Source: Streptomyces sp. NBC_00224
GTDB taxonomy: Bacteria > Actinomycetota > Actinomycetes > Streptomycetales > Streptomycetaceae
Assembly (NCBI RefSeq): GCF_041435195.1
Contig: NZ_CP108106.1
Location: 1,302,001 to 1,366,000, forward strand
Direction: 5' to 3'
DNA: 64,000 nt
Under the pieces are notes generated by a model. The model saw only the letters and a program-made list of their open reading frames with translations, did not search any database and was not told the DNA's origin. Of this stretch, positions 45,166 to 53,787 are shown in pieces. The translations under genes and the position numbers were made by a program. The stretch's first letter is position 1. Every line of letters begins with the position of its first letter.

Positions 45166-46224
45166 TCATGCCTCCAAGGCGGCCCCGCGACCGGCCATCG
45201 GCGGGTTGAGCCGGGCGAACCCCTCCTGGCGCTCGTACGGGTAGTACGGGTAGGGCGCGGTCCGGGTGCTCGCGGCGTCGAGGCGCGCCACCTGGTCGGC
45301 CGTCAGGCTCCAGCCGAGCGCGCCTAGGTTCTGCCGGAGCTGCTCCTCGTTGCGGGCGCCGATGATGACGGAGGACACGGTGGGGCGGCGCAGCAGCCAG
45401 TTGAGGGCGATCTGCGGGATCGTCCTGCCGGTCTCCTCCGCCAGCTCGTCGAGGGTGTCGACGACCCGGTAGAGCAGCTCGTCCTCGACGGGCGGGCCGT
45501 AGTCCGCAGTGCGGTGCAGACGGCTCTGCTCCGGCAGCGGCTGGCCGCGGCGGATCTTGCCGGTGAGCCGGCCCCAGCCGAGCGGGCTCCACACCACCGC
45601 GCCGACGCCCTGGTCGGCCGCGAGCGGCATCAGCTCCCACTCGTAGTCACGGCCCACGAGGGAGTAGTACACCTGGTGCGCCGCATAGCGCTGGTAGCCG
45701 TACCGGTCCGCCGTGGCCTGGGACTTCATCAGCTGCCAGCCGGAGAAGTTGGAGACGCCGGTGTAACGGATCTTTCCGGCCCGTACGAGGTCGTCGAGCG
45801 TGGACATGACCTCCTCGATCGGGGTGCCCGCGTCGAAGGCGTGCAGTTGGAAGAGGTCGATGTAGTCCGTGCCGAGGCGGCGCAGCGCGTCCTCGACGCT
45901 GCGGATGAGGCGCGAGCGGGAGGTGCCCGCGTCGCCCGGCCCGTCCCCCATCGGCAGTCCGGCCTTGGTGGAGAGGATCACCTCGTCGCGCCGCCCCTTG
46001 ATCGCCGCGCCGAGCACCTCTTCCGAGGCGCCGGCGGAGTAGACGTCGGCGGTGTCGAACATGGTGACCCCGGCCTCCAGGCAGATGTCCACCAGTCGGC
46101 GCGCCTGCTCCGCGTCGGTGTCGCCCCAGGCACTGAAGAGCTCTCCGCGCCCGCCGAAGGTCCCGGCCCCGAAGCTCAGTGCCGGAACCATCAGCCCCGA
46201 CGCGCCCAGCCGCCTGTATTCCAT
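45166..46224 (-). CDS. Aldo/keto reductase
   Basis: The 352-residue TIM-barrel protein has the catalytic set D in MFDTADVYSAG, Y in that segment, K in VILSTKAGLP and H in LFQLHAFDAG, and a NADPH-binding end SSVIIGARNEEQLRQNLGAL. It reduces an aldehyde or ketone. AGAGGAA lies eight bases before the ATG. It is divergent from a TetR-family gene with a dyad between them and is probably its target. Confidence 0.88.
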   Translation of the reverse strand: MEYRRLGASGLMVPALSFGAGTFGGRGELFSAWGDTDAEQARRLVDICLEAGVTMFDTADVYSAGASEEVLGAAIKGRRDEVILSTKAGLPMGDGPGDAGTSRSRLIRSVEDALRRLGTDYIDLFQLHAFDAGTPIEEVMSTLDDLVRAGKIRYTGVSNFSGWQLMKSQATADRYGYQRYAAHQVYYSLVGRDYEWELMPLAADQGVGAVVWSPLGWGRLTGKIRRGQPLPEQSRLHRTADYGPPVEDELLYRVVDTLDELAEETGRTIPQIALNWLLRRPTVSSVIIGARNEEQLRQNLGALGWSLTADQVARLDAASTRTAPYPYYPYERQEGFARLNPPMAGRGAALEA

Positions 46225-46273
46225 GACAGGTTCCTCTCCATACGCAGCCGGTGCGGTCGCCGGTCGGCAACCA

Positions 46274-46297
46274 CTAACGGTTCTGCGGTTCCGTTAG
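46274..46297. promoter_or_regulatory. TetR-type operator candidate
   Basis: CTAACGG-N10-CCGTTAG is a perfect 7-bp dyad in the 127-bp divergent gap, 50 bp upstream of the aldo/keto reductase start. CCCGTTA recurs twice just before the TetR gene start, which could give a second, weaker site. Confidence 0.6.
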
Positions 46298-46351
46298 GAT
46301 GTGTCCACAACGTAGCAGACCCTCACCCGTTAATGGAACAGGAGTCCCGTT

Positions 46352-46972
46352 ATGACTTCGGGAGACGCAGACCCAGGGACCCTCCGACCCGGCGGCCGGA
46401 CCGCTCGCGTACGGGCCGCGGTGCTCGGCGCCGCCGGCGACGCGCTCGCGGAGGGCGGTCTCGCCCAGCTGGACCTCGCCGATGTGGCCCGCCGCGCCGA
46501 GGTCGGCAAGACCACGGTCTACCGGCGCTGGGGCACTCCGGCCGGTCTCGTCGCCGACCTGCTCGCGGACATGGCCGAGCAGTCGCTGCCGCGCACGGAG
46601 ACGGGGACGCTCCTGGGCGATCTGCGCGCCAACGCCCGGCTCGTCCAGCGCACCCTGGCCGACGCCCGCCAGGGAGGCCTCTTCAAGGCGGTGATCGCCG
46701 CCGCGACCTGCGACGGCCAGACGGCCGCCGCCCTGCACCGCTTCTACGAGACGCGCGTCGAGGAATGGGCCGTGTGCGTCCAACAGGCCGTAGAGCGCGG
46801 GGAGTTGGCGGAGGGGACCGACACCCGCGAAGTGATCCGCGCGGTCTCGGCCCCCCTCTACTACCGCCTCCTGACGACCGGCGCCCCGCTCGACGAGGCG
46901 GCCGCGGACCGCGCCGCCGAGGCCGCGGCCGCCGCCGCACACGCGGGGGTGTTCACGACCGCGCAGGTCTGA
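46352..46972 (+). CDS. TetR/AcrR family regulator
   Basis: The 206-residue protein has an N-terminal HTH: VRAAVLGAAGDALAEGGLAQ, LDLADVARRAEVGKTTVYRR, WGTPAGLVADLLADM. The C-terminal ligand domain has the TetR_C pattern (FKAVIAAATCDGQTAAALHR). AGGAG lies eight bases before ATG 46352. It probably represses itself and the divergent reductase. Confidence 0.88.
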   Translation: MTSGDADPGTLRPGGRTARVRAAVLGAAGDALAEGGLAQLDLADVARRAEVGKTTVYRRWGTPAGLVADLLADMAEQSLPRTETGTLLGDLRANARLVQRTLADARQGGLFKAVIAAATCDGQTAAALHRFYETRVEEWAVCVQQAVERGELAEGTDTREVIRAVSAPLYYRLLTTGAPLDEAAADRAAEAAAAAAHAGVFTTAQV

Positions 46973-47000
46973 TGTGTGCGGCCGGTCGGTCGCGGACCCG

Positions 47001-49223
47001 TCAGGTGATCGTCCACTGCTGCAGCGCCGTATGGGCGTCGGCCTGCTGCGTCACCAGGCCGCCGTCGGAGCCCGACGACGTCGTCAGCAGCAGTCCGCTG
47101 TGCGCGTTGGCGATCGTGTAGGCGCCCGAGGCGAGTCCGGTGACCTTCCAGCGCTGGTTCGCACCGCCGGTGCACGTCCACTGGATCACCGCCGTGCCGG
47201 GTGCGGTGAGCCCGCCCTCGTCGTCGGCGCACAGGTTCGAGTAGGCGTTGACGAGCGTGTACGAGCCGTCGGGCTGCTGGGTGAAGTTCCAGGTCTGGTT
47301 GGACCCGCCGGTGAGCGACCAGGTGACCAGCCGGACCCCGGTCGCCTTGGACCAGTTGGGGTCGTCGAGCCCCTTGCCGGACACGGAGATGGTGTGCGGG
47401 CCGTTCAGGCTCGCCGGGGCCGGGCCGGTCGCGGTCAGGGTCAGCGTCTGCTCGGCGGCGGTGCGCGAGCCGCCGACGCCGCTGCCCGTCGTGTTGGTCC
47501 AGGTACGGGTCGGCGTGGTCTCGGCGAGGCGGGCGGTCTCCGACGACATGCCGAGCACCAGTCCGCTGTAGCGGTTGACCAGCCGGTACGCGCCGCTCCG
47601 CACACCGCCGGACGACACGTCCGGGACGACGAACCACTGCTGCCCGACCGTGGGGCCGCCCGATCCGGGCACGGTGGCGGACGGTGTGGCCGCCCAGGCT
47701 CGGCCTGCCTTGGCCGCGGAGTCGACGCCCAGCAGGTTCCCGGTGGCCGCGTTGGCGATCCGGTACGAGCCGTCGCCGTTGCCCGTGAAGGTCCACGCTT
47801 CCAGGTTCGCCCCGGTGGCGGAGGCCAGCGACGTGACCGTCGAACCGCCGGAGGTCTGGGCGAGCACCCGGCCGGATCCACTGCCGATGAGGTAGGCCTT
47901 CGCGGGGTCGACGGGCGGGGCGGCGGGCACGGACGAGCCCACGGTGACCTCCGCGTACTCGCCGTCGGAACGGGCGCACGCGATGGAGCAGTACGACCGG
48001 AAGGTCTTGCCGACGATCGTCGAGTTCGTCCGGTTCGCGGCGTCCACCATCCAGCGGTACCAGGACCCGGAGGTATAGCTGCCCGAGTCCCCGATCAGCC
48101 GCCACTTCTGCGTCGACAGGTCGTCGGTCACGTAGAAGCGCTGGGGCGCCGTTCCCGAGACGACCTCGGGCTCGCCGATGTAGAGGCCGAGGTGGGCGTC
48201 GTAGGCGATGTTCATGATGAACAGGTCCGACTTGGCGGGGAGTTCGCCCGCCGCGACCTGCTGGTCGACGGTTCCGCTGTTGGCGGGGTCGTAGTCGGCG
48301 GCCACGGGCGTGTAGCCGGTCGGGGCAGCCGCGGTCGCCGGCACCATGTTGCTCTCCAGGCCGCCCACACCGGGCTGCGACCAGGAGCCGTCGTACCACT
48401 TCGACCAGGAGCCGCTCGCCATCTTCGACGAGATCGGCGCCCGAGCGACGTGCGCCAGTCCGCCCGTGCTCCCGCCGACACCGCCCTTGGGGACGACCCG
48501 CGAGCCGTAGTAGACGTAGAAGTAGCCCGACGCCGGGTCGACGAACAGCCGCTGGTCGCCGTCGCCGTAGTTGTACGTCTGTTTGGGGAAGGCCGTCGAG
48601 TCGTTGCGGGTGGTGCCGTACGGCGAGGTGATGGCGTGGCCCAGGATGGTCCACACCTTGCCCTGGTTCTTGGAGACCGCGTAGTCGATGGCGTCGTAGT
48701 GCAGGCCGTCGCCGAAGGGTTGCGGGGTGAACTCGTTGTGCACCAGGCCGTACCAGTCCCCCGTGTCCGGGTCGGCCCACACCCCGACCAGGTCGCAGAA
48801 GTTCTTCTGGGAGTAACCCGAGCCCGAACCCGCCGACGTCGCCCGCACGCCGGTGGGGCTGTTGTTGCAGCGCCAGGTGGTGTCGTTGTTCCTGTCACTG
48901 GAGTTGGCCGGGTTCACGGCGTTGCTGATCGCACTCGACCGGGTGGCGTCGTCGAAGTCCGTACCGGTGTAGAAGTCCCAGTACCGGGGCTCGCTCGCGC
49001 CGTACAGCGCGGCGGACTGCTGGAAGTAGAACGTGCCGTCCTTGTCGATGTAGGAGGCGGCCGGGGTGTCGGTCGGGTACTTGTACGAGCTCACCGAACC
49101 GATCGAGACCGTGTACGTGGCGCCGGGCGCGGCCGCCGACGCCGGTTCCGGGGCCAGTACGACGCCGACAATCAGGGGGATGGCCGCGGCCGCTGCCGCG
49201 AGGGCTCTTCGCAGGCGTGACAC
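47001..49223 (-). CDS. Secreted protein with beta-propeller-like domain and C-terminal ricin-type lectin domains
   Basis: The 740-residue protein has a signal peptide (RRALAAAAAAIPLIVGVVLA, then ASAAA). An N-terminal domain of about 400 residues carries propeller-like blades (YWDFYTGTDFDDATRSS, DWYGLVHNEF, YGDGDQRLFVDPASGYFYVY), resembling GH43-like folds. At least two beta-trefoil segments follow (about 430-580 and 600-740; Q-x-W repeats, DGSYTLVNAYSNLCADDEGG). It should bind and perhaps cut a polysaccharide; no catalytic residues are certain. The GTG at 49223 follows AAGGA. Its last 130 residues match those of the divergent hexosaminidase. Confidence 0.8.
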   Translation of the reverse strand: MSRLRRALAAAAAAIPLIVGVVLAPEPASAAAPGATYTVSIGSVSSYKYPTDTPAASYIDKDGTFYFQQSAALYGASEPRYWDFYTGTDFDDATRSSAISNAVNPANSSDRNNDTTWRCNNSPTGVRATSAGSGSGYSQKNFCDLVGVWADPDTGDWYGLVHNEFTPQPFGDGLHYDAIDYAVSKNQGKVWTILGHAITSPYGTTRNDSTAFPKQTYNYGDGDQRLFVDPASGYFYVYYGSRVVPKGGVGGSTGGLAHVARAPISSKMASGSWSKWYDGSWSQPGVGGLESNMVPATAAAPTGYTPVAADYDPANSGTVDQQVAAGELPAKSDLFIMNIAYDAHLGLYIGEPEVVSGTAPQRFYVTDDLSTQKWRLIGDSGSYTSGSWYRWMVDAANRTNSTIVGKTFRSYCSIACARSDGEYAEVTVGSSVPAAPPVDPAKAYLIGSGSGRVLAQTSGGSTVTSLASATGANLEAWTFTGNGDGSYRIANAATGNLLGVDSAAKAGRAWAATPSATVPGSGGPTVGQQWFVVPDVSSGGVRSGAYRLVNRYSGLVLGMSSETARLAETTPTRTWTNTTGSGVGGSRTAAEQTLTLTATGPAPASLNGPHTISVSGKGLDDPNWSKATGVRLVTWSLTGGSNQTWNFTQQPDGSYTLVNAYSNLCADDEGGLTAPGTAVIQWTCTGGANQRWKVTGLASGAYTIANAHSGLLLTTSSGSDGGLVTQQADAHTALQQWTIT

Positions 49224-49477
49224 AGGTCGTCGTCCTTTCTCTCCGAGGAGCGGTGACCCCGATCCCACTGCCGCGGACAGCCGGAGTACATGTGTTTTCG
49301 TCATCGCCTCTTGGGTTTTCCTTCACCGTCGCGGCCGGTTCCCGCGGACACTTCTGCGCGATTGCGCTCGATACGGCGACGTTTCGAGCATCTATTGACA
49401 TGTGCGCGCCACTGCGCTGCACTGGTGCGCCACTTGCCTCGCAAGCCCCCTGCCCCTCTGATGACCAGGGATACGCC
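49224..49477. promoter_or_regulatory. Shared promoter region of two divergent secreted-protein genes
   Basis: TTGACA at 49395-49400 resembles a -35 element for the rightward gene, but no good -10 follows. GCGCCACT occurs at 49406-49413 and again at 49427-49434, exactly 21 bp apart, so the two copies lie on the same DNA face. They overlap the probable promoter and could bind a repressor. Confidence 0.4.
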
Positions 49478-51784
49478 ATGCGACTGCTCAGATTCCTGAT
49501 CGCCGCGGTCTGCGCGCTGGCCGCACTCGCCCTGCCCGGCGTCGCCGCCGCGCCCGCACGAGCGGCCGCCGCACCCCCGCAGACCGTTCCGGCGCTGCGA
49601 CAGTGGGCGGCCGGCTCCGGCACGTACACCTTCACCGCCACCAGCCGGATCACCGTCGACCCCGCCTACACCGCCCAACTCTCCGACGAGGCAGCCACGT
49701 TGGCGGACGACCTCGCCGCGCAGACCGGGCGGACCGTGGCCGTCGTCACGGGGACGCCCGCCGCCGGCGACATCGGGCTCACACTCGGCGACACCGCACT
49801 GCCCGCCGAGGGCTACCGGATGACCGTCGACCAGGCAGTCACCATCCGGGCCGGAACCGACACCGGCGCCTTCTACGGCACCCGCACGCTCCTCCAACTG
49901 CTGCACCAGTCCGTCTCAGTGCCCGCCGGGACGGCCGTGGACTGGCCCACCAAGCCCGAGCGCGGCCTCATGATCGACCAGGGCCGTAAGTTCTTCACCG
50001 TCGCCTGGGTCCGGCAGCACATCAAGGAGCTGGCCTACCTCAAGCTCAACTACTTCCACTTCCACCTGTCGGACACGTTCGGCTTCCGCCTGGAGAGCTC
50101 CACCCACCCCGAGATCGTCTCCGCCGACCACTACACCAAGCAGGACATCGCCGACCTGGTGGCGCTCGGGCAGAAATACCACGTCACCATCGTCCCGGAG
50201 ATCGACACCCCCGGACACATGAACGCGGTCCTGGCCGCCCACCCCGAACTCAAGCTCAAGAACAGCTCCGGCACGGCCAGCGCCGAGTTCATCGACCTCT
50301 CGCTGCCCGGTTCGTACACCCTGATCAAGGATCTGATCAACGAGTACCTGCCGCTCTTCCCCGCCCGCTACTGGCACATCGGCGCGGACGAGTACGTCAC
50401 CGACTACAACAGCTACCCCCAGCTGCTCAGCTACGCCCGCGCCCACTACGGCGCGAACGCCACCGCCAAGGACACCTACTACGGGTACGTCAACTGGGCC
50501 GACGCGCTGGTGCGGGCGGGCGGGAAGACCACCCGGATGTGGAACGACGGCATCAAGTCCGGCGACGGCACCGTCACCCCGAACGCGGACATCCTCGTCG
50601 AGTACTGGTACAACTACGGCCTCACCCCGCAGCAGCTGGCGGCGGCCGGACACACCGTGGCCAACGAGTCCTGGACTCCCACCTATTACGTCCTCGGGGG
50701 CGCCAAACCCGACACCAAGTGGATGTACGAGACGTGGACCCCGGACCTCTTCCAGGGCGGCAACACCCTCACCGACCCGGCCAGGAACCCGGGCTCGCTG
50801 ATCCACGTGTGGTGCGACAACCCCAACGCCGAGACCGAGGACCAGATCGCGGGCGGCATCATGTACCCGCTGCGCGGCCTGGCCCAGCAGACCTGGGGGT
50901 CCCCGAAGCCGACGAGCAGTTACGCCTCGTTCACCCCGATCGTCGCGGCCGTCGGCCACAACCCCGCCTGGCCCGGTCTGGCCCAGCCGGGCAACCTCGC
51001 CCGCAACCGCCCCACCACCGCCTCCAGCAACGAGACCGCGAACTTCCCGCCCGCCTCGGCCACCGACGGCGACCCCGCCACCCGCTGGTCCAGCGCGTAC
51101 ACCGACCCGCAGTGGCTCCAGGTCGACCTCGGCTCCACCCAGAACGTCAACCGCGTGGTGCTCCGCTGGGAGGCCGCGTACGGCAAGGCCTTCCAGATCC
51201 AGCTCTCCGACGACGCCACGACCTGGCGCACCCTCTACTCCACCACCAGCGGCACCGGCGGTGTGCAGGACCTCACCGGGCTGTCCGGCTCCGGGCGCCA
51301 CATCCGCCTGTACGCCACCCAGCGCGGCACCTCGTACGGATACTCACTGTACGAATTCGAGGTGTACGGCGGCCAGTTGAGCGGAACCCGCACCCTCACC
51401 GCGGGCGGCAAGGCGCTCGACGACCCGGCGAGCTCCGGCACGTCCGGCACCCAGCTGATCACCTGGACCCCGCACGGCGGGCCCAACCAGCAGTGGCAGC
51501 TGACCCTCAACGGCGACGGCAGCTACACGATGGTGAACGGCTCCTCCAAGCTCTGCGCGGACGTGGCCGGGAGCGCCACCACCGCGGGCGCCGCCGTAGT
51601 CCAGGCGACCTGCGCCGGCCGTGACAGCCAGCGCTGGCAGCTCACCGGCCTCGGCGGAGGCCGCTACACGGTCGCCAACAAGAACAGCGTGCTCCTGCTG
51701 ACCACCGCTTCCGCCACCGACGGCGCCCTGGTCACCCAACAGGCGGCCAACGGCTCCGCGTACCAGCAGTGGCAGGTCACCTGA
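49478..51784 (+). CDS. Secreted beta-N-acetylhexosaminidase (GH20) with F5/8C and ricin-type domains
   Basis: The 768-residue enzyme has a signal peptide (LLRFLIAAVCALAALALPGV), an N-terminal GH20b domain (about 40-155), and the GH20 barrel (about 165-500) with ERGLMIDQGRKFFTV, HFHLSDTFGFRLES, EIDTPGHMNA and the catalytic pair in HIGADEY (Asp and Glu near 305). An F5/8-type C domain (about 508-631) and a beta-trefoil (about 636-768) follow. It removes terminal GlcNAc or GalNAc from chitin or glycans outside the cell. ATG 49478 follows AGGGAT. Confidence 0.92.
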   Translation: MRLLRFLIAAVCALAALALPGVAAAPARAAAAPPQTVPALRQWAAGSGTYTFTATSRITVDPAYTAQLSDEAATLADDLAAQTGRTVAVVTGTPAAGDIGLTLGDTALPAEGYRMTVDQAVTIRAGTDTGAFYGTRTLLQLLHQSVSVPAGTAVDWPTKPERGLMIDQGRKFFTVAWVRQHIKELAYLKLNYFHFHLSDTFGFRLESSTHPEIVSADHYTKQDIADLVALGQKYHVTIVPEIDTPGHMNAVLAAHPELKLKNSSGTASAEFIDLSLPGSYTLIKDLINEYLPLFPARYWHIGADEYVTDYNSYPQLLSYARAHYGANATAKDTYYGYVNWADALVRAGGKTTRMWNDGIKSGDGTVTPNADILVEYWYNYGLTPQQLAAAGHTVANESWTPTYYVLGGAKPDTKWMYETWTPDLFQGGNTLTDPARNPGSLIHVWCDNPNAETEDQIAGGIMYPLRGLAQQTWGSPKPTSSYASFTPIVAAVGHNPAWPGLAQPGNLARNRPTTASSNETANFPPASATDGDPATRWSSAYTDPQWLQVDLGSTQNVNRVVLRWEAAYGKAFQIQLSDDATTWRTLYSTTSGTGGVQDLTGLSGSGRHIRLYATQRGTSYGYSLYEFEVYGGQLSGTRTLTAGGKALDDPASSGTSGTQLITWTPHGGPNQQWQLTLNGDGSYTMVNGSSKLCADVAGSATTAGAAVVQATCAGRDSQRWQLTGLGGGRYTVANKNSVLLLTTASATDGALVTQQAANGSAYQQWQVT

Positions 51785-51798
51785 GCCGTGTCTCCAGG

Positions 51799-51814
51799 AG
51801 CCGGGGCCCCGGCT
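51799..51814. terminator. Palindromic terminator between hexosaminidase and AraC genes
   Basis: AGCCGGGGCCCCGGCT is a perfect 16-bp palindrome starting 14 bp after the hexosaminidase stop and touching the stop of the convergent AraC gene. Confidence 0.6.
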
Positions 51815-52766
51815 ATGCCGGTCCGCGGGCGCGATCGCCTTGATGGCCTTCGCGGTAGCGGCCGGGTGTGGTGCCGAACTCCCTGTTGAAGGCGTGGGAG
51901 AAGGCGTACGGGGTGCCGTAGCCGATCCGGGCGGCGATGGCGGCCAGCGGGTCGGTCGTGTCGCGGAGCAGGGTCGCCGCGCGGGTCAGCCGCCACCAGG
52001 TGAGGTACGCCATCGGCGGGCGGCCCACCAGCGCGGTGAACCGGCGGGCCAGGGTGGGGCGGGAGACACCGGCCTCGGTGGCCAGCCGGTCGTTGCTCCA
52101 CGGGGCGGCCGGGTCCGCGTGCAGCGCGCGCAGGGCGGTCGCCACCACCGGGTCGCCCAACGCGGCCGACCACGCTCCGGCCGTGCTCTCGTTCATCCAG
52201 GCCCGGATCATATAGACGAGCAGGAGGTCGAGCAGGCTGGGGACCGCGATGCCCGCGCCGGGGCGCGGGCTGCCGAGCTCGCCGCCCAACAGGTCGATGG
52301 CGGCGCGGAGTTCGGGGTGGCGGCCCACACGGTGCGGCAGATGGACGACCTGCGGCAGCTCCGCCATGAGCGGGTGGACACGGCTGTGGTCGAGCCGGTA
52401 CTTCCCGCAGAGCACGTGGAGTCGCGCCTGCGTGTCGGCGGAAACGGCAGGCATGGGCCCCGAGGGCGGATACCCGTCACCGGACCAGTCGTCGAACGGC
52501 ACCGCCCGTGCCACGGCCTCCGCGTCGACGGCGGAGTCCGCGAGCACGTGCCCCGCGCCGTGCGGCAGCAGCACCGCGTCGCCCACGCCGAGCGCGACCG
52601 GGGCGCCGCCGTCGGGCAGCAGCCAGCAGGAGCCCTCAAGGACGATGTGGAAACCGGCTCCGTCGTAGGGGGCGAGGCGTGTGCACCAGCTCCCGCTCGC
52701 CCGCACCCGGTTGGAGGAGGGCCGCCCTACCCGTACGGCCGAGATCGCATCACTCACCACATCCAC
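51813..52766 (-). CDS. AraC-family regulator with cupin N-domain
   Basis: The 317-residue protein has an N-terminal cupin (CTRLAPYDGAGFHIVLEGSC, DAVLLPHGAGHVLADSAVDA) of the AraC_binding_6 type and two C-terminal helix-turn-helix units (WSNDRLATEAGVSRPTLARR, PLAAIAARIGYGTPYAFSHA, FNREFGTTPGRYR). The GTG at 52766 fits the usual family start; GTG codons at 52760 and 52757 are alternatives. It is divergent from the MBL-fold gene with a dyad between them. Confidence 0.85.
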   Translation of the reverse strand: MDVVSDAISAVRVGRPSSNRVRASGSWCTRLAPYDGAGFHIVLEGSCWLLPDGGAPVALGVGDAVLLPHGAGHVLADSAVDAEAVARAVPFDDWSGDGYPPSGPMPAVSADTQARLHVLCGKYRLDHSRVHPLMAELPQVVHLPHRVGRHPELRAAIDLLGGELGSPRPGAGIAVPSLLDLLLVYMIRAWMNESTAGAWSAALGDPVVATALRALHADPAAPWSNDRLATEAGVSRPTLARRFTALVGRPPMAYLTWWRLTRAATLLRDTTDPLAAIAARIGYGTPYAFSHAFNREFGTTPGRYREGHQGDRARGPA

Positions 52767-52813
52767 CCCGGCAGCGTATCTCCCGGGCCGACGATGAGAC
52801 GTACGCGTATCTG

Positions 52814-52844
52814 GATGAGCTGAACGGGCATTGAGAAGCTCATC
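52814..52844. promoter_or_regulatory. Operator-like dyad between AraC and MBL genes
   Basis: GATGAGCT-N15-AGCTCATC is a perfect 8-bp dyad, 23 bp upstream of the MBL start and 48 bp upstream of the AraC start. The arms are two helical turns apart, suited to a dimeric regulator. Confidence 0.55.
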
Positions 52845-52866
52845 TCCTGCGCCGTACGGTCGAGAC

Positions 52867-53772
52867 ATGAACTTGGAGAGCGAGCAGAGCATCACGCTGG
52901 GGGACGTCGAGGTAACCCGGGTCGTCGAGTGGCAGGGGCCGTTCGTGCCCGCCCGCGGCCTCGTCCCGGAGGCCGGGGCCGAGGTGTGGAAGGACAACGA
53001 GGACTGGCTGGCGCCCGACCACTGGGAGCCGGAGAGCGACACGGCGGTGCTCGCGCTCCAGACGTGGGTGCTGCGCAGCGGCGGACGGACCGTTCTGGTC
53101 GACACCGGGGTGGGCAACGGGCGCGAGCGGCCCGACTCGCCGCGCTTCCACCACTGGCAGGGCGACTTCCTCGGCGCTCTGGCGCGGGCCGGTGTGCGCC
53201 CCGAGGACGTCGACGTCGTCGTCAACACGCACATCCACAGCGACCACGTCGGCTGGAACACCAGGGATGTCGACGGGGAGTGGGTGCCCACGTTCCCCAA
53301 CGCCCGCTATCTCCTCCCGGCCGCCGACGACTTCCACTACGGACCGGACAACTCGTACGCGAACGGCGTCCGCCGGGACGACCGGCTGCTCTACGAGGAC
53401 AGCGTGGCGCCGGTCCACCGGTCCGGGCAGTCCGTGCTGTGGGACGGCTCGTACCGCATCGACGAACACCTCACCCTGGAGTCCGCCCCCGGCCACACCC
53501 CCGGCTCGTCCGTCCTGCGGCTCGCGTCCGGGACCGACCGGGCGGTCTTCGTGGGGGACCTGCTGCACAGCCCGGTGCAGATCCTCGACCCGTCCTGCAA
53601 CAGCGGCTTCTGCCTCGACGCGGAGCAGGCGGCCGCCAGCCGCCGCCGCATCCTCGAACGGGCCGCCACCGAGCGGGAGTTGGTCGTCCCGGCACACTTC
53701 GCCGGGTCCGGTGTCGTCGAGGTCCGGCGCGAGGGCTCGGGGTTCGCCCTCGCGCCCTCGACCATCGGGTGA
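52867..53772 (+). CDS. MBL-fold metallo-hydrolase
   Basis: The 301-residue protein has NTHIHSDHVGWN (H-x-H-x-D-H zinc motif), GHTPGSSVLRL, FVGDLLHSPVQ and VPAHFAGSG, all ligands of the binuclear metallo-beta-lactamase fold. Substrates in this branch range from lactones to esters. It is probably controlled by the divergent AraC regulator. ATG 52867 is chosen where homology begins. Confidence 0.87.
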   Translation: MNLESEQSITLGDVEVTRVVEWQGPFVPARGLVPEAGAEVWKDNEDWLAPDHWEPESDTAVLALQTWVLRSGGRTVLVDTGVGNGRERPDSPRFHHWQGDFLGALARAGVRPEDVDVVVNTHIHSDHVGWNTRDVDGEWVPTFPNARYLLPAADDFHYGPDNSYANGVRRDDRLLYEDSVAPVHRSGQSVLWDGSYRIDEHLTLESAPGHTPGSSVLRLASGTDRAVFVGDLLHSPVQILDPSCNSGFCLDAEQAAASRRRILERAATERELVVPAHFAGSGVVEVRREGSGFALAPSTIG

Positions 53773-53787
53773 GGAACGGGCGGGCGG

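Noticed and set aside
46861..48780. 639-codon minus-strand frame inside the secreted lectin gene
   Set aside because: Arg-rich shadow of the real gene, which has a signal peptide and trefoil repeats.
49421..49434. DasR (GlcNAc) operator in front of the hexosaminidase
   Set aside because: ACTGGTGCGCCACT has the right outer bases but is two bases too short between TGG and CCA compared with the 16-bp consensus.
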